NCBI RefSeq assembly: GCF_001552535.1
Contig: NZ_BCRJ01000004.1
Location: 1 to 64,000 of the forward strand
Direction of reading: 5' to 3'
From: Nocardioides jensenii JCM 1364 = NBRC 14755
Lineage (GTDB): Bacteria > Actinomycetota > Actinomycetes > Propionibacteriales > Nocardioidaceae
DNA: 64,000 nt
Positions 39,339 through 49,100 of the stretch are shown in pieces. The translations under genes and the position numbers were made by a program. The notes beneath the pieces were generated by a model. That model worked only from the letters and a program-made list of their open reading frames with translations, did not search any database and had not been told where the DNA came from. Position 1 is the stretch's first letter, and every line of letters begins with the position of its first letter.

Positions 39339-42080
39339 TCACTCCGCGACGGAGGAGTAGGACACGACACCCCTGCGGAGGCGGTCGGCCGCCTCCAGGG
39401 CCACCGCACGCAGCGGCGTACCGGCCGAGGCGTGCCCGACCTGCACCGCAAGGTCGAGCAGCTGCTTCATCACCCTCACGAAGTCACCGGCGGCCAGGTC
39501 GATGCCGCCGAGCACGTCGTCGAGGGCGTCGCCCTCGGCCCAGCGGTACGCCGCCCAGGCGAAGCCGATGTCGGGCTCGCGGAGGAAGTCGAGCTTGTTG
39601 CTTCGCTCCAACTCGTCGAGGTCGCTCCACAGGTGGACCAGGTCGCGCAAGGAGTCCCGGATCCGCCCACTGGGCATCTTGGGCGAGCGGGCGTCGTCGG
39701 GACGCCGGGCCTCGAACGCCAGTGCGGAGAGCACCGCCGCCAGCTCGGAGGCGTCGAGCTCGTTCCACAGTCCGGTGCGGATCGCCTCGGCGGCCACCAG
39801 GTCCATGTCGGAGTAGATCCGCTGCAGGTGGACGCCGCGCTCGGTCACGCTGTCGCCGTCCAGGTACTCCATCGCGGTGAGGACGTCGCAGACCCGGTCG
39901 AACTGGCGGGCGATCGTGTTGGTGCGGGACTCCACCCGCCGCTTGAGCGTGGTTGCCTCCTGCTGCAGCTTGAACCAACGCTCTCCCCACCGAGCGTGGT
40001 CCTCACGGTCGGGACAGTCGTGGCACGGATGCTCGCGCATCCGCTGCCGCAGCGCCGCAACCTCCGCCTCCACGCCCGACAACGCCGTGGCGTCCGCCCG
40101 AGAGGATCGGGAGGAGCGCCGGGACGGCGGCGGGGGCGCGAACTTGTGGGTGCGGTGCCGCAGGGTCGAGGTCAGGTCGCGACGCATCTGCGGGTTGCGA
40201 CCGTTGAAGTTGCGTGGCACCCGAACCTTGTCGAGCGCCTCGACCGGGGTGGTGAAGTCGATCATCGCCAGCCGGCGGGACTGGCCCCCGGCGGTCACCA
40301 CCGACGGCCGGGGCTCGTCGTGCGAGAGTCCCGGGTCGGTGACCACGGCGTAGCCGGCGAACTTGCCGTTCGGCACCAGGATCACGTCGCCGACCTTGAG
40401 CCGGACCAGTGAGTTGATCACGTCGTCACGCTCGTCGCGGCGACGCGCCTTGGCGGCCCCCTTCTCGACGTCGGAGACCTTGCGGCGCAGGGCGGCGTAC
40501 TCCATGAAGTCCCCGCGGTCACACTGGGCGGCGTCGGCGTAGCCGGCCAACGCGTCCTCACTCTTGCGCAGCTTGCGGGCCAGCCCGACCACCGCCTTGT
40601 CCGCCTGGAACTGGGCGAACGACGACTCGAGCAGCTGGCGCGAGCGCTCCCGGCCGAACTGGTGGACCAGGTTGACCGCCATGTTGTACGACGGCCGGAA
40701 GGAGGAGCGCAACGGATAGGTGCGGGTGGAGGCGAGCCCGGCGACCTCACCGGGGTTCATCCCCTGCTGCCAGAGCACGACCCCATGGCCCTCGACGTCG
40801 AGACCGCGGCGGCCGGCCCGGCCGGTGAGCTGGGTGTACTCCCCCGGCGTAAGGTCGACGTGCGCCTCACCGTTCCACTTCGAGAGCTTCTCGAGGACGA
40901 CGGTGCGCGCGGGCATGTTGATGCCCAGCGCGAGGGTCTCCGTGGCGAACACGACGCGGCACAGCCCGCGCAGGTAGAGCTCTTCGACGCACTGCTTGAA
41001 GCGCGGCAGCATGCCGGCGTGGTGGGCCGCGACGCCACGGGTGAGCCCGTCGAGGAACTCGTGGTAGCCGAGCACCTCGAGGTCGTCGTCGGGCAGGTCA
41101 CGACACTGTTCCTCGACGAAGGCGTAGATCTCGTCGCGCTCCTCGGGGGTGGTCAGCCTCAGGTTGGCATCGAGGCACTGCTGCACCGCGGCATCGCAGC
41201 CGACCCGGCTGAAGATGAACACGATCGCCGGCAGCAGCCCCTCGGCGTCGAGTCGGGACACCACGTCGAACCGGGTCGGCTGGTAGAGCCGTCGCCCCTG
41301 GGGGCGTGAGCCGCGGCCCCGGTTTCCCTTCTTGTCCCGCCGGTCCTTGAACCGGGTGGCCGCCCAGTCGTCGCGCGCGACCCGGAGCAGGTGCGGGTTG
41401 ACCTTCGCGCCCTCCTGGGCGAACCCGGCCTGGGCGAGCTCTTCCTCGTCGGCGAAGAGGTCGTGCAGCTGCTTGCCGACCATCACGTGCTGGAACAGTG
41501 GAACCGGCCGCTTCTCCTCCACGATGGTGGTGACCTCGCCGCGCACGGTGGCCAGCCACTCGCCGAACTCCTCGGCGTTGGAGACGGTCGCGCTCAGCGA
41601 GATGACGGCGACGCTCTCGGGCAGGTGGATGATCACCTCTTCCCACACCGCACCGCGGGACCGGTCGGCCAGGTAGTGCACCTCGTCCATCACCACGAAG
41701 CCGAGGCCGGTCAGCGTCCGTGAGCCGGCGTAGAGCATGTTGCGCAGCACCTCGGTGGTCATCACCACGACCGGTGCCTCACCGTTGATGGTGTTGTCAC
41801 CGGTGAGCAGGCCGACCTTGTCCGCGCCGTACCGCCTGACCAGGTCGGCGTACTTCTGGTTGCTCAACGCCTTGATCGGGGTGGTGTAGAAGCACTTGCG
41901 GCCGGACTGGACAGCGAGGTGCACGGCGAACTCGCCGACGATCGTCTTGCCGGAGCCGGTCGGAGCGGCGACGAGGACGCCCTTGCCCTCCTCGACCTCG
42001 CGACAGGCCCGCACCTGGAAGTCATCGAGCGGGAAGTCGTAGAGCGTGGAGAACTCGCGCAGGGACGGGTGGTCGGTCAC
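39339..42080 (-). CDS. helY: DEAD/DEAH-box RNA helicase, HelY/Mtr4-like
   Basis: A 913-residue superfamily 2 helicase. Motif I is APTGSGKTIVGEFAVHLAVQ, motif II MDEVHYL, motif III SLSATVSNAEEF, and motif VI QLTGRAGRRGLDVEGHG. After the helicase core comes an arch-like region and a C-terminal DSHCT domain (LVAAEAIRTGLWNELDASEL) as in Mtr4/Ski2 and mycobacterial HelY. It probably acts in RNA processing and decay. The GTG start at VTDHPSLREF overlaps the stop of the diacylglycerol kinase-like gene (GTGA), so the two are translationally coupled. Confidence 0.95.
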   Translation of the reverse strand: MTDHPSLREFSTLYDFPLDDFQVRACREVEEGKGVLVAAPTGSGKTIVGEFAVHLAVQSGRKCFYTTPIKALSNQKYADLVRRYGADKVGLLTGDNTINGEAPVVVMTTEVLRNMLYAGSRTLTGLGFVVMDEVHYLADRSRGAVWEEVIIHLPESVAVISLSATVSNAEEFGEWLATVRGEVTTIVEEKRPVPLFQHVMVGKQLHDLFADEEELAQAGFAQEGAKVNPHLLRVARDDWAATRFKDRRDKKGNRGRGSRPQGRRLYQPTRFDVVSRLDAEGLLPAIVFIFSRVGCDAAVQQCLDANLRLTTPEERDEIYAFVEEQCRDLPDDDLEVLGYHEFLDGLTRGVAAHHAGMLPRFKQCVEELYLRGLCRVVFATETLALGINMPARTVVLEKLSKWNGEAHVDLTPGEYTQLTGRAGRRGLDVEGHGVVLWQQGMNPGEVAGLASTRTYPLRSSFRPSYNMAVNLVHQFGRERSRQLLESSFAQFQADKAVVGLARKLRKSEDALAGYADAAQCDRGDFMEYAALRRKVSDVEKGAAKARRRDERDDVINSLVRLKVGDVILVPNGKFAGYAVVTDPGLSHDEPRPSVVTAGGQSRRLAMIDFTTPVEALDKVRVPRNFNGRNPQMRRDLTSTLRHRTHKFAPPPPSRRSSRSSRADATALSGVEAEVAALRQRMREHPCHDCPDREDHARWGERWFKLQQEATTLKRRVESRTNTIARQFDRVCDVLTAMEYLDGDSVTERGVHLQRIYSDMDLVAAEAIRTGLWNELDASELAAVLSALAFEARRPDDARSPKMPSGRIRDSLRDLVHLWSDLDELERSNKLDFLREPDIGFAWAAYRWAEGDALDDVLGGIDLAAGDFVRVMKQLLDLAVQVGHASAGTPLRAVALEAADRLRRGVVSYSSVAE

Positions 42081-42958
42081 AGCAGAACCTCCAGCGCCAG
42101 CGGGGCGCACTCGACGGTCAGGGGTAGGGCACCGAAGCGCTCGCCGTCGGCGTAGCCGACGATGCCGGGCGTGGCCACGGTCACCCGACGGACCCGATGG
42201 TGCTCGTAGGCCGGGTGCGAGACATGCGTGCCCGAGAACAGCTTGGGGTAGGTGCGGATCAGCTCGGGACGCGACATTGCCTTGATGATGACCACGTCGA
42301 GCAGGCCGTCGTCCAGCAGGGCGCCCTCGGTGATCCGCAGTCCACCGCCGAACGAGGGCCCGTTGCCGACCGCCACGAGCATCGCATCGACGGTGCGGAT
42401 CTCACCGTCGAGTTCGAGCGTGTAGTGCAGGGGCCGGAACGTCCGCAGCTCCGCGAGCGTGGCCAGGTTGTAGCGCATCTGTTCTCGGGGCCAGGTCATC
42501 TCGTTGGCGCGCTCGTTGACGATGGCGTCGAAGCCCGCGGCGAGCACGGTCACGAACCAGCGGTCCCCTGATCGGGCCAGGTCCATCCGCCGGCGACGCG
42601 AGGCGACCACGGTGTCCGCGGCCGCCAGGGGGTCGGTGCGCGAGATGTCGAGGTAGCGCGCCACGTCGTTGCCGGTGCCGGCCGGGATGATGCCCAGCGG
42701 CGTGTCCGTGCCGGCAAGCGCCTGCACCGCCAGGTGGACCAGTCCGTCGCCGCCACAGGCGACCAGCGCGTGGCACCCCTCGGCCACCGCGGCGCGGGCC
42801 AGAGTGGTCGCCTCCTCCGCGGTGCTGCCCTGCAGGACCCGTACGTCGAACCCGGCGTCGCGCAGCCGGGGCACCGCGCGGGCGGCGTACCGGGCACCCT
42901 TTCCCCTGCCTGCCGTGGGATTGACGAGAAAGGCGATCTCGCGAGGTCGTGTGGGCAC
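42077..42958 (-). CDS. Diacylglycerol kinase-family lipid kinase
   Basis: A 293-residue kinase of the DgkB/YegS fold: IAFLVNPTAGRGKGARYAAR at the start, ACGGDGLVHLAVQAL with the GGDG nucleotide-binding motif, and GIIPAGTGNDVARYLDISRT. GNGPSFGGGLRITEGALLDD and GLLDVVIIKAMSRPELI are the C-terminal beta-domain landmarks. It phosphorylates diacylglycerol or a related lipid for phospholipid recycling. A GTG at VPTRPREIAF is preferred over an upstream ATG because family similarity begins there. It overlaps helY downstream. Confidence 0.92.
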   Translation of the reverse strand: MPTRPREIAFLVNPTAGRGKGARYAARAVPRLRDAGFDVRVLQGSTAEEATTLARAAVAEGCHALVACGGDGLVHLAVQALAGTDTPLGIIPAGTGNDVARYLDISRTDPLAAADTVVASRRRRMDLARSGDRWFVTVLAAGFDAIVNERANEMTWPREQMRYNLATLAELRTFRPLHYTLELDGEIRTVDAMLVAVGNGPSFGGGLRITEGALLDDGLLDVVIIKAMSRPELIRTYPKLFSGTHVSHPAYEHHRVRRVTVATPGIVGYADGERFGALPLTVECAPLALEVLL

Positions 42959-42986
42959 GAAGCCGACCCTATAGGGCGGGTCTCCG

Positions 42987-43412
42987 CTATCCGTGGTCGT
43001 CGACCACACCGAGCCGCATCGCGGCGACGAACCGTTCAGGTCGGCCCCCCACTGCCTTCGCGAGACGGGCCAGGGAGGTGAGGATGCGGTCGGCGGTGAA
43101 GCCGATGCCCGGCACGGCCAGCGTCAGACGGGCCTCGTGCTCGACCAGCAGGACCTCACCGTTGCGCCAGGCCTGGTGTGCTCGGACCCGGGTCGCGTCG
43201 TCGGTGACCGGCTCCGGCCAGGCCTGGTCGATACCCAGGAGGTCGCAGGCCAGCTCGCAGGACTCGCTGCCTTCGAGAGCGGTCAGACGTCCGTGGACGA
43301 GGTGACCGGTGAGCCGCCCGGCCGCGGACTCGACGTGCCAGGTGACCTCCTCGACCCCCAGCCAGTCGGGCAGGTCGAAGGCGTCCAGGGGCGCCAGTGG
43401 GCCAGGGCTCAC
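42987..43412 (-). CDS. Conserved hypothetical protein downstream of tatC
   Basis: A 141-residue soluble protein with no family I can name. It contains SPGPLAPLDAFDLPDWLGVE and a pattern of strands (VTWHVESAAGRLTGHLVHGR), then WRNGEVLLVEHEARLTLAVP. The GTG start overlaps the tatC stop (GTGA), so it is expressed with the Tat genes. It ends 29 bases before the lipid kinase start. Confidence 0.7.
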   Translation of the reverse strand: MSPGPLAPLDAFDLPDWLGVEEVTWHVESAAGRLTGHLVHGRLTALEGSESCELACDLLGIDQAWPEPVTDDATRVRAHQAWRNGEVLLVEHEARLTLAVPGIGFTADRILTSLARLAKAVGGRPERFVAAMRLGVVDDHG

Positions 43413-44248
43413 AAGGGCGACATCTCGTCGTCGCCGATGCCATGTGACGGGTCGGCCTTGCGCTTGCGGGTGTCGAGGATCCGGCAGATCACCTCGGAGA
43501 TCGCGAACAGCAGCACCATCGGAATCGCGAGGAACAGCATCGAGAACGGGTCGGTCGACGGTGTCGCGACCGCGGCGAAGACGAACGTGCCGATCACGAT
43601 CCACGGCCGATGGTCACCCAGCGCCTTGCCCTTCACGATGCCGGCCAGGTTCAGCAGGATCACGAAGACCGGGATCTCGAACGCGATCCCGAAGACCAGC
43701 AGGGTGCGGGTCAGGAACGTGAGGTAGTCACTGAACTCGATCAGGTTCGTCAGGTCGGCCGGGGTGAAGGAGATCAGCACCTCCAGCCCCTTGGGCAGGG
43801 TGAGGTAGCCGATGTAGGCGCCGACCAGGAACAGCGGGCCGGCGATGGCGGCGAAGACCCGCGACCACTTGCGTTCGCCGGCGTGCAGGCCCGGGAGGAT
43901 GAACGCCCAGATCTGGTAGAGCCAGTAGGGACTGGTCACCACCACCCCAGCCAGTCCGCAGAGCTTGAGGTGCAGCATCAACGGTCCGCCGGCGCCGTTG
44001 ATCGTCGCCGTGGTGGCCACGTCCTCACCGAGCGCCTTCTGGGCGTCCTCGTAGGGACCGAGGATCAGCTGGAAGATCTGGTCGAAGAAGAACAGGGCGA
44101 CCGAGATCGCGATCACGAGCACCACGGTCACCCGCAGAATGCGGGCCCGCAGCTCACGGAGGTGGTCGGAGATCGCCATCCGGCCGTCGGCACCGAGGCC
44201 GTTCTTGGGCCGGGTGCTGAACAGGCCGACGACACCGAGGAGCGACAC
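43409..44248 (-). CDS. tatC: Sec-independent protein translocase TatC
   Basis: A 279-residue, six-helix membrane protein that recognises twin-arginine signals. MAISDHLRELRARILRVTVV (23-42) is the conserved cytoplasmic start; SPYWLYQIWAFILPGLHAGE and TFVFAAVATPSTDPFSMLFL are the helix 3 and helix 6 signatures. The C-terminal tail RKRKADPSHGIGDDEMSPL is basic then acidic. The GTG start gives a 22-residue extension before the core, as in other actinobacterial TatC proteins. It follows tatA by 19 bases; no tatB is next to it. Confidence 0.95.
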   Translation of the reverse strand: MSLLGVVGLFSTRPKNGLGADGRMAISDHLRELRARILRVTVVLVIAISVALFFFDQIFQLILGPYEDAQKALGEDVATTATINGAGGPLMLHLKLCGLAGVVVTSPYWLYQIWAFILPGLHAGERKWSRVFAAIAGPLFLVGAYIGYLTLPKGLEVLISFTPADLTNLIEFSDYLTFLTRTLLVFGIAFEIPVFVILLNLAGIVKGKALGDHRPWIVIGTFVFAAVATPSTDPFSMLFLAIPMVLLFAISEVICRILDTRKRKADPSHGIGDDEMSPL

Positions 44249-44267
44249 AGCAGGTTTCGCCGGTCGG

Positions 44268-44537
44268 TCAGTTGGTGGTGTCGGGGCGGTGCTCGGACTT
44301 CAGCGAGTCGCCCTCGGGACGCTTCTCGGGCGTCGGAAGCTCACCGGGGGGAGCCGAGGCCGCGGGCTTGTCCTCGTCCTCGTCGTCGTCGGTCATCAGA
44401 CCCTTGGTCTCGGACTTGAAGATGCGCAGCGCCCGGCCCGTGCCGCGGGCCAGCTCTGGCAACTTCTTGGCGCCGAAGAGCAGCACGACGATGAGGAGGA
44501 TCAGCGTGATCTCGAGCGGGCCGATTCGGCTGAACAT
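44268..44537 (-). CDS. tatA: Twin-arginine translocase subunit TatA
   Basis: An 89-residue TatA/E protein. IGPLEITLILLIVVLLFGAK is the single membrane helix, KLPELARGTGRALRIFKSET the amphipathic helix, and an acidic, Pro-rich tail (DDDEDEDKPAASAPPGELP) follows. It forms the size-variable pore of the Tat system with TatC. pafC lies 37 bases upstream. Confidence 0.95.
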   Translation of the reverse strand: MFSRIGPLEITLILLIVVLLFGAKKLPELARGTGRALRIFKSETKGLMTDDDEDEDKPAASAPPGELPTPEKRPEGDSLKSEHRPDTTN

Positions 44538-44574
44538 GGGGGTCCCTTACCTAGTGAACGGTTCGCTGCACATA

Positions 44575-45558
44575 CTACGCGTCGGTGCCACCGTAGAGCC
44601 TGAGGGCTTGCTGTGCAGCCACCGTGAACGCGTCGGCGTACTCCTGCGGCCCCACGACCTCGGCGTACGGCGCCAGTCGCAGCAGCAGCCGCACCAACCA
44701 CCGCGGGTCGGCCACCCGGAGATCGATCTCGAGTCGGTTGCCACGTCGCTCGCGCACCGCCTCGACGGGGTAGTACTCGGCCACCCAGCGCGCCTGCGGG
44801 GCCAGGCGCAGGGTGACCAGGGGGCTGCCCTCCTCAGGACGGAACAGGCCGTCACCCAGGTCGACCGGCTCGAGATCAGGGTGTACGTCGACCGCGGTCT
44901 CGAGCACCTCGTCGGCCACGATCCGGTCGAGCCGGAACAGCCGCCGGCCATCGGCCTGGTGACACCACGCCTGGAGATAGCCCATCCCCTGGGAGTCGAC
45001 GAGCTCGACGGGGTCGACGGTGCGTTCGGTGTTCTCGTCGCGGGCGGGCACGTAGTAGGTCAGACGGACCTGTCGGCCGTCGGCGATCGCCTGGGCGAGA
45101 CGACCGCGCAGGGCCGCGTTCTCCCGTTGTCCCGGGGGCACGTGCACGTCGACGTGGGCGGCCGGCTGTCCGTCCTCGGCGACGGTCTCGATCTTGGCCA
45201 GGGCCCGGTCCAGGCTCTCGAGGGTGTCCCCGTCGGCCGACTCCCGCAGGGTCCGCAGGGCCACCGTGATCGCCGAGGCCTCGGCCGCCGAGAGCCGCAG
45301 TGGTGCCTGGAGGTAGTCCGCGTTGTGGATGCGAATCACCGAGTCGCCGTCGAGGGCGTCGAGGTCCACCTCGATCAGGTCTCCGGGCATCCATCCGGGC
45401 CAGCCGCAGTAGATCAGGACCCGGAGGTCGGCGACGAGCTGCTCGGGAGGCACCCCCAGCCTGGCCGCGGCGTCCTCGAGCCGCATGTCGCCCTCGCGCC
45501 GGATCAGCGGGACGAGCGCGAGCAGGCGACCCACCTGCTCCTTGGCTCCGGTGGTCAC
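44575..45558 (-). CDS. pafC: WYL-domain transcriptional regulator PafC
   Basis: A 327-residue partner of PafB. An N-terminal winged helix (TGAKEQVGRLLALVPLIRRE, LEDAAARLGVPPEQLVADLR) is followed by the WYL domain (RQVRLTYYVPARDENTERTV, GYLQAWCHQADGRRLFRLDR) and a WCX domain (ARWVAEYYPVEAVRERRGNR). PafBC activates the LexA-independent DNA damage response in mycobacteria after binding single-stranded DNA. The GTG start overlaps the pafB stop (GTGA), so both halves are made together. Confidence 0.94.
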   Translation of the reverse strand: MTTGAKEQVGRLLALVPLIRREGDMRLEDAAARLGVPPEQLVADLRVLIYCGWPGWMPGDLIEVDLDALDGDSVIRIHNADYLQAPLRLSAAEASAITVALRTLRESADGDTLESLDRALAKIETVAEDGQPAAHVDVHVPPGQRENAALRGRLAQAIADGRQVRLTYYVPARDENTERTVDPVELVDSQGMGYLQAWCHQADGRRLFRLDRIVADEVLETAVDVHPDLEPVDLGDGLFRPEEGSPLVTLRLAPQARWVAEYYPVEAVRERRGNRLEIDLRVADPRWLVRLLLRLAPYAEVVGPQEYADAFTVAAQQALRLYGGTDA

Positions 45559-46529
45559 GCGATCACCCCCGGCACCGCGGCAAGGCGCTGCCTGGCCAGC
45601 TGACGCGCCTCGTCCGGGGACTCGACGACGGCATCGGCGCCGAAGGCCAACACCTCGTCGACGAAGTTGTCGATCGAGGAGTGGACCACGGTGAGTCGGT
45701 CCCACTCGTCGGTGTCGTCAGGCCCGTGGACCCCGGCCTCGACCGACGTCGCGGAGCGACGCAGGGCATGGGCCGCCCCGGCGCGCACGAGGGCGGTGCC
45801 GGTCTCTGTCGCGGGCCCGGGCGACAGACTCGCGGTCAGCTCGCGCAGGTTGACGTCCGCGGGCACCTCGTAGGCCTCCGACCGTCCCGAGCGCCTCACC
45901 GCGCCGTGCACCCGCGACAGCCGGAAGAGTCGTGGCTCGCCACGGTCGACGTCACGGCCCACGACGTACCACCGGCCGGAGGACGAGACGACACCCCAGG
46001 GCTCGAGGCGGCGCTTGGCGGGGCTGGTCGAGCCGGAGCGCTGGTAGTCGAAGGTGACACGGGTCCGGTCCAGGGACGCCTGCCAGAGCACATCGAAGTT
46101 CGGGTCGGAGACGGCTACGACCGGTGCGGCCAGGTCAAGCCGACTGCGGTCCACCTCCACCCCCGCGGCACTGAGCTTGGCCAGGGCGTCGCTGGTCGCG
46201 GCGGCGAGGCCGGCATGCTGCCAGACCCGGGTGGCCAGCCCGATCACCGCGGCCTCGTCGGCGGTCAGGGTGATCCCGGGCAGGGCGAAGGTCTCCGGGT
46301 TGACCCGGTAGCCGACCTCGTCCCCGAAGTAGCTGTCGAGTGCGACGATCTCGACCGGCACGCCGAGTGCCCGCAGCTCGTCCTTGTCACGGTCGAACAT
46401 GCGCTCGAACGCCTCGTCCCCGGCCTCGGCGTACGGCGGCATGCTGCTGCGGATCTTGTGCTTGGACAACGGCCGGCGCTGCACCAGCAGCAGGATCAGC
46501 AGGTTGAGCAGTCGTTCACTCTTGGTCAC
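45555..46529 (-). CDS. pafB: WYL-domain transcriptional regulator PafB
   Basis: A 324-residue regulator with an N-terminal helix-turn-helix (SERLLNLLILLLVQRRPLSK, FDRDKDELRALGVPVEIVAL), a WYL domain (RVTFDYQRSGSTSPAKRRLE, WYVVGRDVDRGEPRLFRLSR) and a C-terminal WCX region. With PafC it binds damage-dependent promoters. The GTG start follows the FKBP gene by 30 bases. Placement downstream of pafA is conserved in actinobacteria even though PafBC is not needed for pupylation. Confidence 0.94.
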   Translation of the reverse strand: MTKSERLLNLLILLLVQRRPLSKHKIRSSMPPYAEAGDEAFERMFDRDKDELRALGVPVEIVALDSYFGDEVGYRVNPETFALPGITLTADEAAVIGLATRVWQHAGLAAATSDALAKLSAAGVEVDRSRLDLAAPVVAVSDPNFDVLWQASLDRTRVTFDYQRSGSTSPAKRRLEPWGVVSSSGRWYVVGRDVDRGEPRLFRLSRVHGAVRRSGRSEAYEVPADVNLRELTASLSPGPATETGTALVRAGAAHALRRSATSVEAGVHGPDDTDEWDRLTVVHSSIDNFVDEVLAFGADAVVESPDEARQLARQRLAAVPGVIA

Positions 46530-46559
46530 CTACGGCTCCTCCCGTTCGCTGGATCCGGG

Positions 46560-47495
46560 TCACACAACCCCGAGGATGTCGATCACGAACACCATCGTGT
46601 CGGTGCCCTTGATGTCTTTGCCCTTGCCCTTGGCGCCGTAGCCGTCGGCAGGCGGGACGTAGAGCAGCACCCGGCTGCCGATCCGCATGCCGGGCAGCAT
46701 CTTGCGCCACCCCGCGACGGTGTCGGCCAGGGCCAACGGCTGGAGGTCCTTGGAGTAGTTCTCGTCGAACGGCTTCTTGCCACCCCACACCTGGCCGAGG
46801 TAGCGAACGGCCAGCTTCGAGTTCTTGGTGATCTTGGGGCCGTCACCCTGGATGATGGTGAAGGCCTGAGTCGTCGTGGGTGCCTTCTTGGCGGTGCCGG
46901 TGAAGTCGAACCCGGTGACCTGGTCGTCCTTCTGCACGATCTTGGGCTGGCCGGGCTTCTGGTCGCTCGCCTTGCTGGAGATCGGGTCGGCGAGCTTGCT
47001 GACGATGTCGACCACGAACACCACCGGGTCGCCCGGGGCGATGGCGATGCCCTCGTTGCCTCCGTCGCCGAAGGCGTCCTTCGGGGCCGCCTCGACCTGC
47101 ACCCGGGAGCCGACCGACTGACCGACGATGGCGTCGCGGATACCGGGGACGGTGCTGTCGGTGATGCCGATGAGCGTGGCGCCACCCTCGTCCCAGGTGC
47201 TGGCCGCCTGCTCGCCGTTGAAGCCGTTGGCGATGTAGAGGTTCGCGACGACCGTGTCGCCGGTGGCGACGGCCTCGCCCTTGCCCTCGGTGAGCACCGT
47301 GGCCTTGGTGGTCGAGCGCTGGTAGTCGCCCTCGAACGTCACCTTCGGCTCGGCGCCGAACGTGCCGGCGACCGTGACCGTTCCGGAGTCCTTCTCAGAG
47401 CTGGAGGACCCGGAGTCCTCTCCGCATGCGGAGAGGCCGGTGAGGAGCAGGAGGAGGGTGCCCAGGAGCACGAGGACGCGACGCAAGGGATTCAC
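46560..47495 (-). CDS. Lipoprotein with two FKBP-type peptidyl-prolyl isomerase domains
   Basis: A 311-residue lipoprotein. The lipobox is LTGLSAC after a hydrophobic stretch, then a Ser/Glu-rich linker. Two FKBP domains follow: a first with GKGEAVATGDTVVANLYIAN and VVFVVDIVSKLADPI, and a second with GDGPKITKNSKLAVRYLGQV and GMRIGSRVLLYVPPADGYGA, ending FVIDILGVV. It probably helps fold exported proteins on the outer membrane face. The GTG at VNPLRRVLVLL was chosen for a correct signal length. It lies between pafA and pafB in the same direction. Confidence 0.92.
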   Translation of the reverse strand: MNPLRRVLVLLGTLLLLLTGLSACGEDSGSSSSEKDSGTVTVAGTFGAEPKVTFEGDYQRSTTKATVLTEGKGEAVATGDTVVANLYIANGFNGEQAASTWDEGGATLIGITDSTVPGIRDAIVGQSVGSRVQVEAAPKDAFGDGGNEGIAIAPGDPVVFVVDIVSKLADPISSKASDQKPGQPKIVQKDDQVTGFDFTGTAKKAPTTTQAFTIIQGDGPKITKNSKLAVRYLGQVWGGKKPFDENYSKDLQPLALADTVAGWRKMLPGMRIGSRVLLYVPPADGYGAKGKGKDIKGTDTMVFVIDILGVV

Positions 47496-47551
47496 CTTCG
47501 GATCGGGGAACAGCAGCGCGGCACAGCCTAGCCGCAGGGGCCAGGGCTTCC

Positions 47552-48913
47552 TCACATCCCGTCGATGAGTCGCTGCACCCGTTCGTCGGCGGAGCGGAAC
47601 GGGTCCTTGCAGAGGACGGTGCGCTGGGCCTGGTCGTTCAGCTTGAGGTGCACCCAGTCGACGGTGAAGTCGCGTCGACGCTCCTGGGCCTTCTTGATGA
47701 ACTCACCCCGCAGGCGGGCGCGAGTGTTCTGTGGGGGCACGGACTTGGCCTCGAAGATCTTGAGGTCGTCGGTGACCCGCGCCACGGCGCCGCGCTTCTC
47801 GAGCAGGTAGTAGAGCCCGCGGTTGCGGTGGATGTCGTGGTAGGCGAGGTCGAGCTGGGCGATGCGGGCGTGCCCGAGCGGAAGGCCGTGCTTGGCGCGG
47901 TAACGCTCGATCAGCTTCCACTTGATCACCCAGTCGATCTCTCGGTCGACCGAGTCGAGGTCACCCGACTCGATGGCCTTCAGTCCGCGCTCCCACAGGT
48001 CGAGGGCCTGGTCGATGACCGGCGTACGCAGCTCACGGCGGTCGACGAAGTCGCGGGCCCGGGTGAAGTACTCGAGCTGGATCTCCAGCGCGCTGGCCTC
48101 ACGGCCGTTGGCCAGCCGGATCTTCTGGCGTCCGGTCATGTCGTGGGAGATCTCCCGGATCGCCCGGATCGGGTTCTCCATGGTGAGGTCGCGCATCACG
48201 ACCCCCTCCTCGATCATCCGCAGCACCAGATCACAGCTGGCGACCTTCAGGAGAGTCGTGGTCTCGCTCATGTTCGAGTCACCGACGATCACGTGCAGCC
48301 GGCGGTACTTCTCCGCGTCCGCGTGCGGTTCGTCGCGGGTGTTGATGATCGGCCGGCTGCGGGTGGTGGCGCTGGAGACTCCCTCCCAGATGTGCTCGGC
48401 CCGCTGGCTCACGGAGTACGACGCACCGCGCGGGGTCTGGATGATCTTGCCGGCGCCGACCACGATCTGGCGGGTGACCAGGAACGGGATCAGGATGTCG
48501 GCCAGACGGCTGAACTCACCGGCCCGCCCGACGAGGTAGTTCTCGTGGCACCCGTAGGAGTTGCCGGCGGAGTCGGTGTTGTTCTTGAACAAGTAGATGT
48601 CGCCGGCGATGCCCTCGTCGTGCAGGCGTCGCTCGGCGTCGACCAGCAGACCCTCGAGGGTGCGCTCCCCCGCCTTGTCGTGGGTGACCAGCTCGTTGAT
48701 GTCGTCGCACTCGGGCGTGGCGTACTCGGGGTGACTGCCCACGTCGAGGTAGAGGCGGGCACCGTTGCGCAGGAACACGTTGCTGCTGCGCCCCCACGAG
48801 ACGACCTTGCGGAAGAGGTAGCGGGCCACCTCGTCGGGGCTGAGTCGACGCTGTCCCTTGAACGTGCACGTGACGCCGTACTCGTTCTCGATTCCGAAGA
48901 TCCGGCGGTCCAT
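47552..48913 (-). CDS. pafA: Pup-protein ligase PafA
   Basis: A 453-residue ligase that joins the C-terminal glutamate of Pup to substrate lysines using [16 protein letters not shown] holds E9 for Mg/ATP binding, [18 protein letters not shown] the catalytic Asp D57, [20 protein letters not shown] the carboxylate-amine ligase core, and [20 protein letters not shown] with [11 protein letters not shown] the conserved ATP-binding part. The end ([20 protein letters not shown]) is the small C-terminal domain. prcA lies 235 bases upstream on the same strand; that gap contains a 22-bp tandem repeat. Confidence 0.97.
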   Translation of the reverse strand: MDRRIFGIENEYGVTCTFKGQRRLSPDEVARYLFRKVVSWGRSSNVFLRNGARLYLDVGSHPEYATPECDDINELVTHDKAGERTLEGLLVDAERRLHDEGIAGDIYLFKNNTDSAGNSYGCHENYLVGRAGEFSRLADILIPFLVTRQIVVGAGKIIQTPRGASYSVSQRAEHIWEGVSSATTRSRPIINTRDEPHADAEKYRRLHVIVGDSNMSETTTLLKVASCDLVLRMIEEGVVMRDLTMENPIRAIREISHDMTGRQKIRLANGREASALEIQLEYFTRARDFVDRRELRTPVIDQALDLWERGLKAIESGDLDSVDREIDWVIKWKLIERYRAKHGLPLGHARIAQLDLAYHDIHRNRGLYYLLEKRGAVARVTDDLKIFEAKSVPPQNTRARLRGEFIKKAQERRRDFTVDWVHLKLNDQAQRTVLCKDPFRSADERVQRLIDGM

Positions 48914-49100
48914 GGCCCAACACTAGTCACAGCATGGGCATCCCGGTGGGAGGTTGACCGTTACCCGTTCCGCGAGACGTCCAAGAGGTGCGTCAAGCGC
49001 TCCTCGCCGCTGCGCTGGGGAAGCGATGAGCGGTGAAGCATTCCCTGGTGCCGCGGGTGTTCCGGGCCTGCTTTGCGCGCGATCGTCAGGGGCAGACTCG

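Noticed and set aside
45300..47531. 743-codon plus-strand frame across pafC, pafB and the FKBP gene
   Set aside because: It runs antisense to three genes with clear domains and has no recognisable motif.
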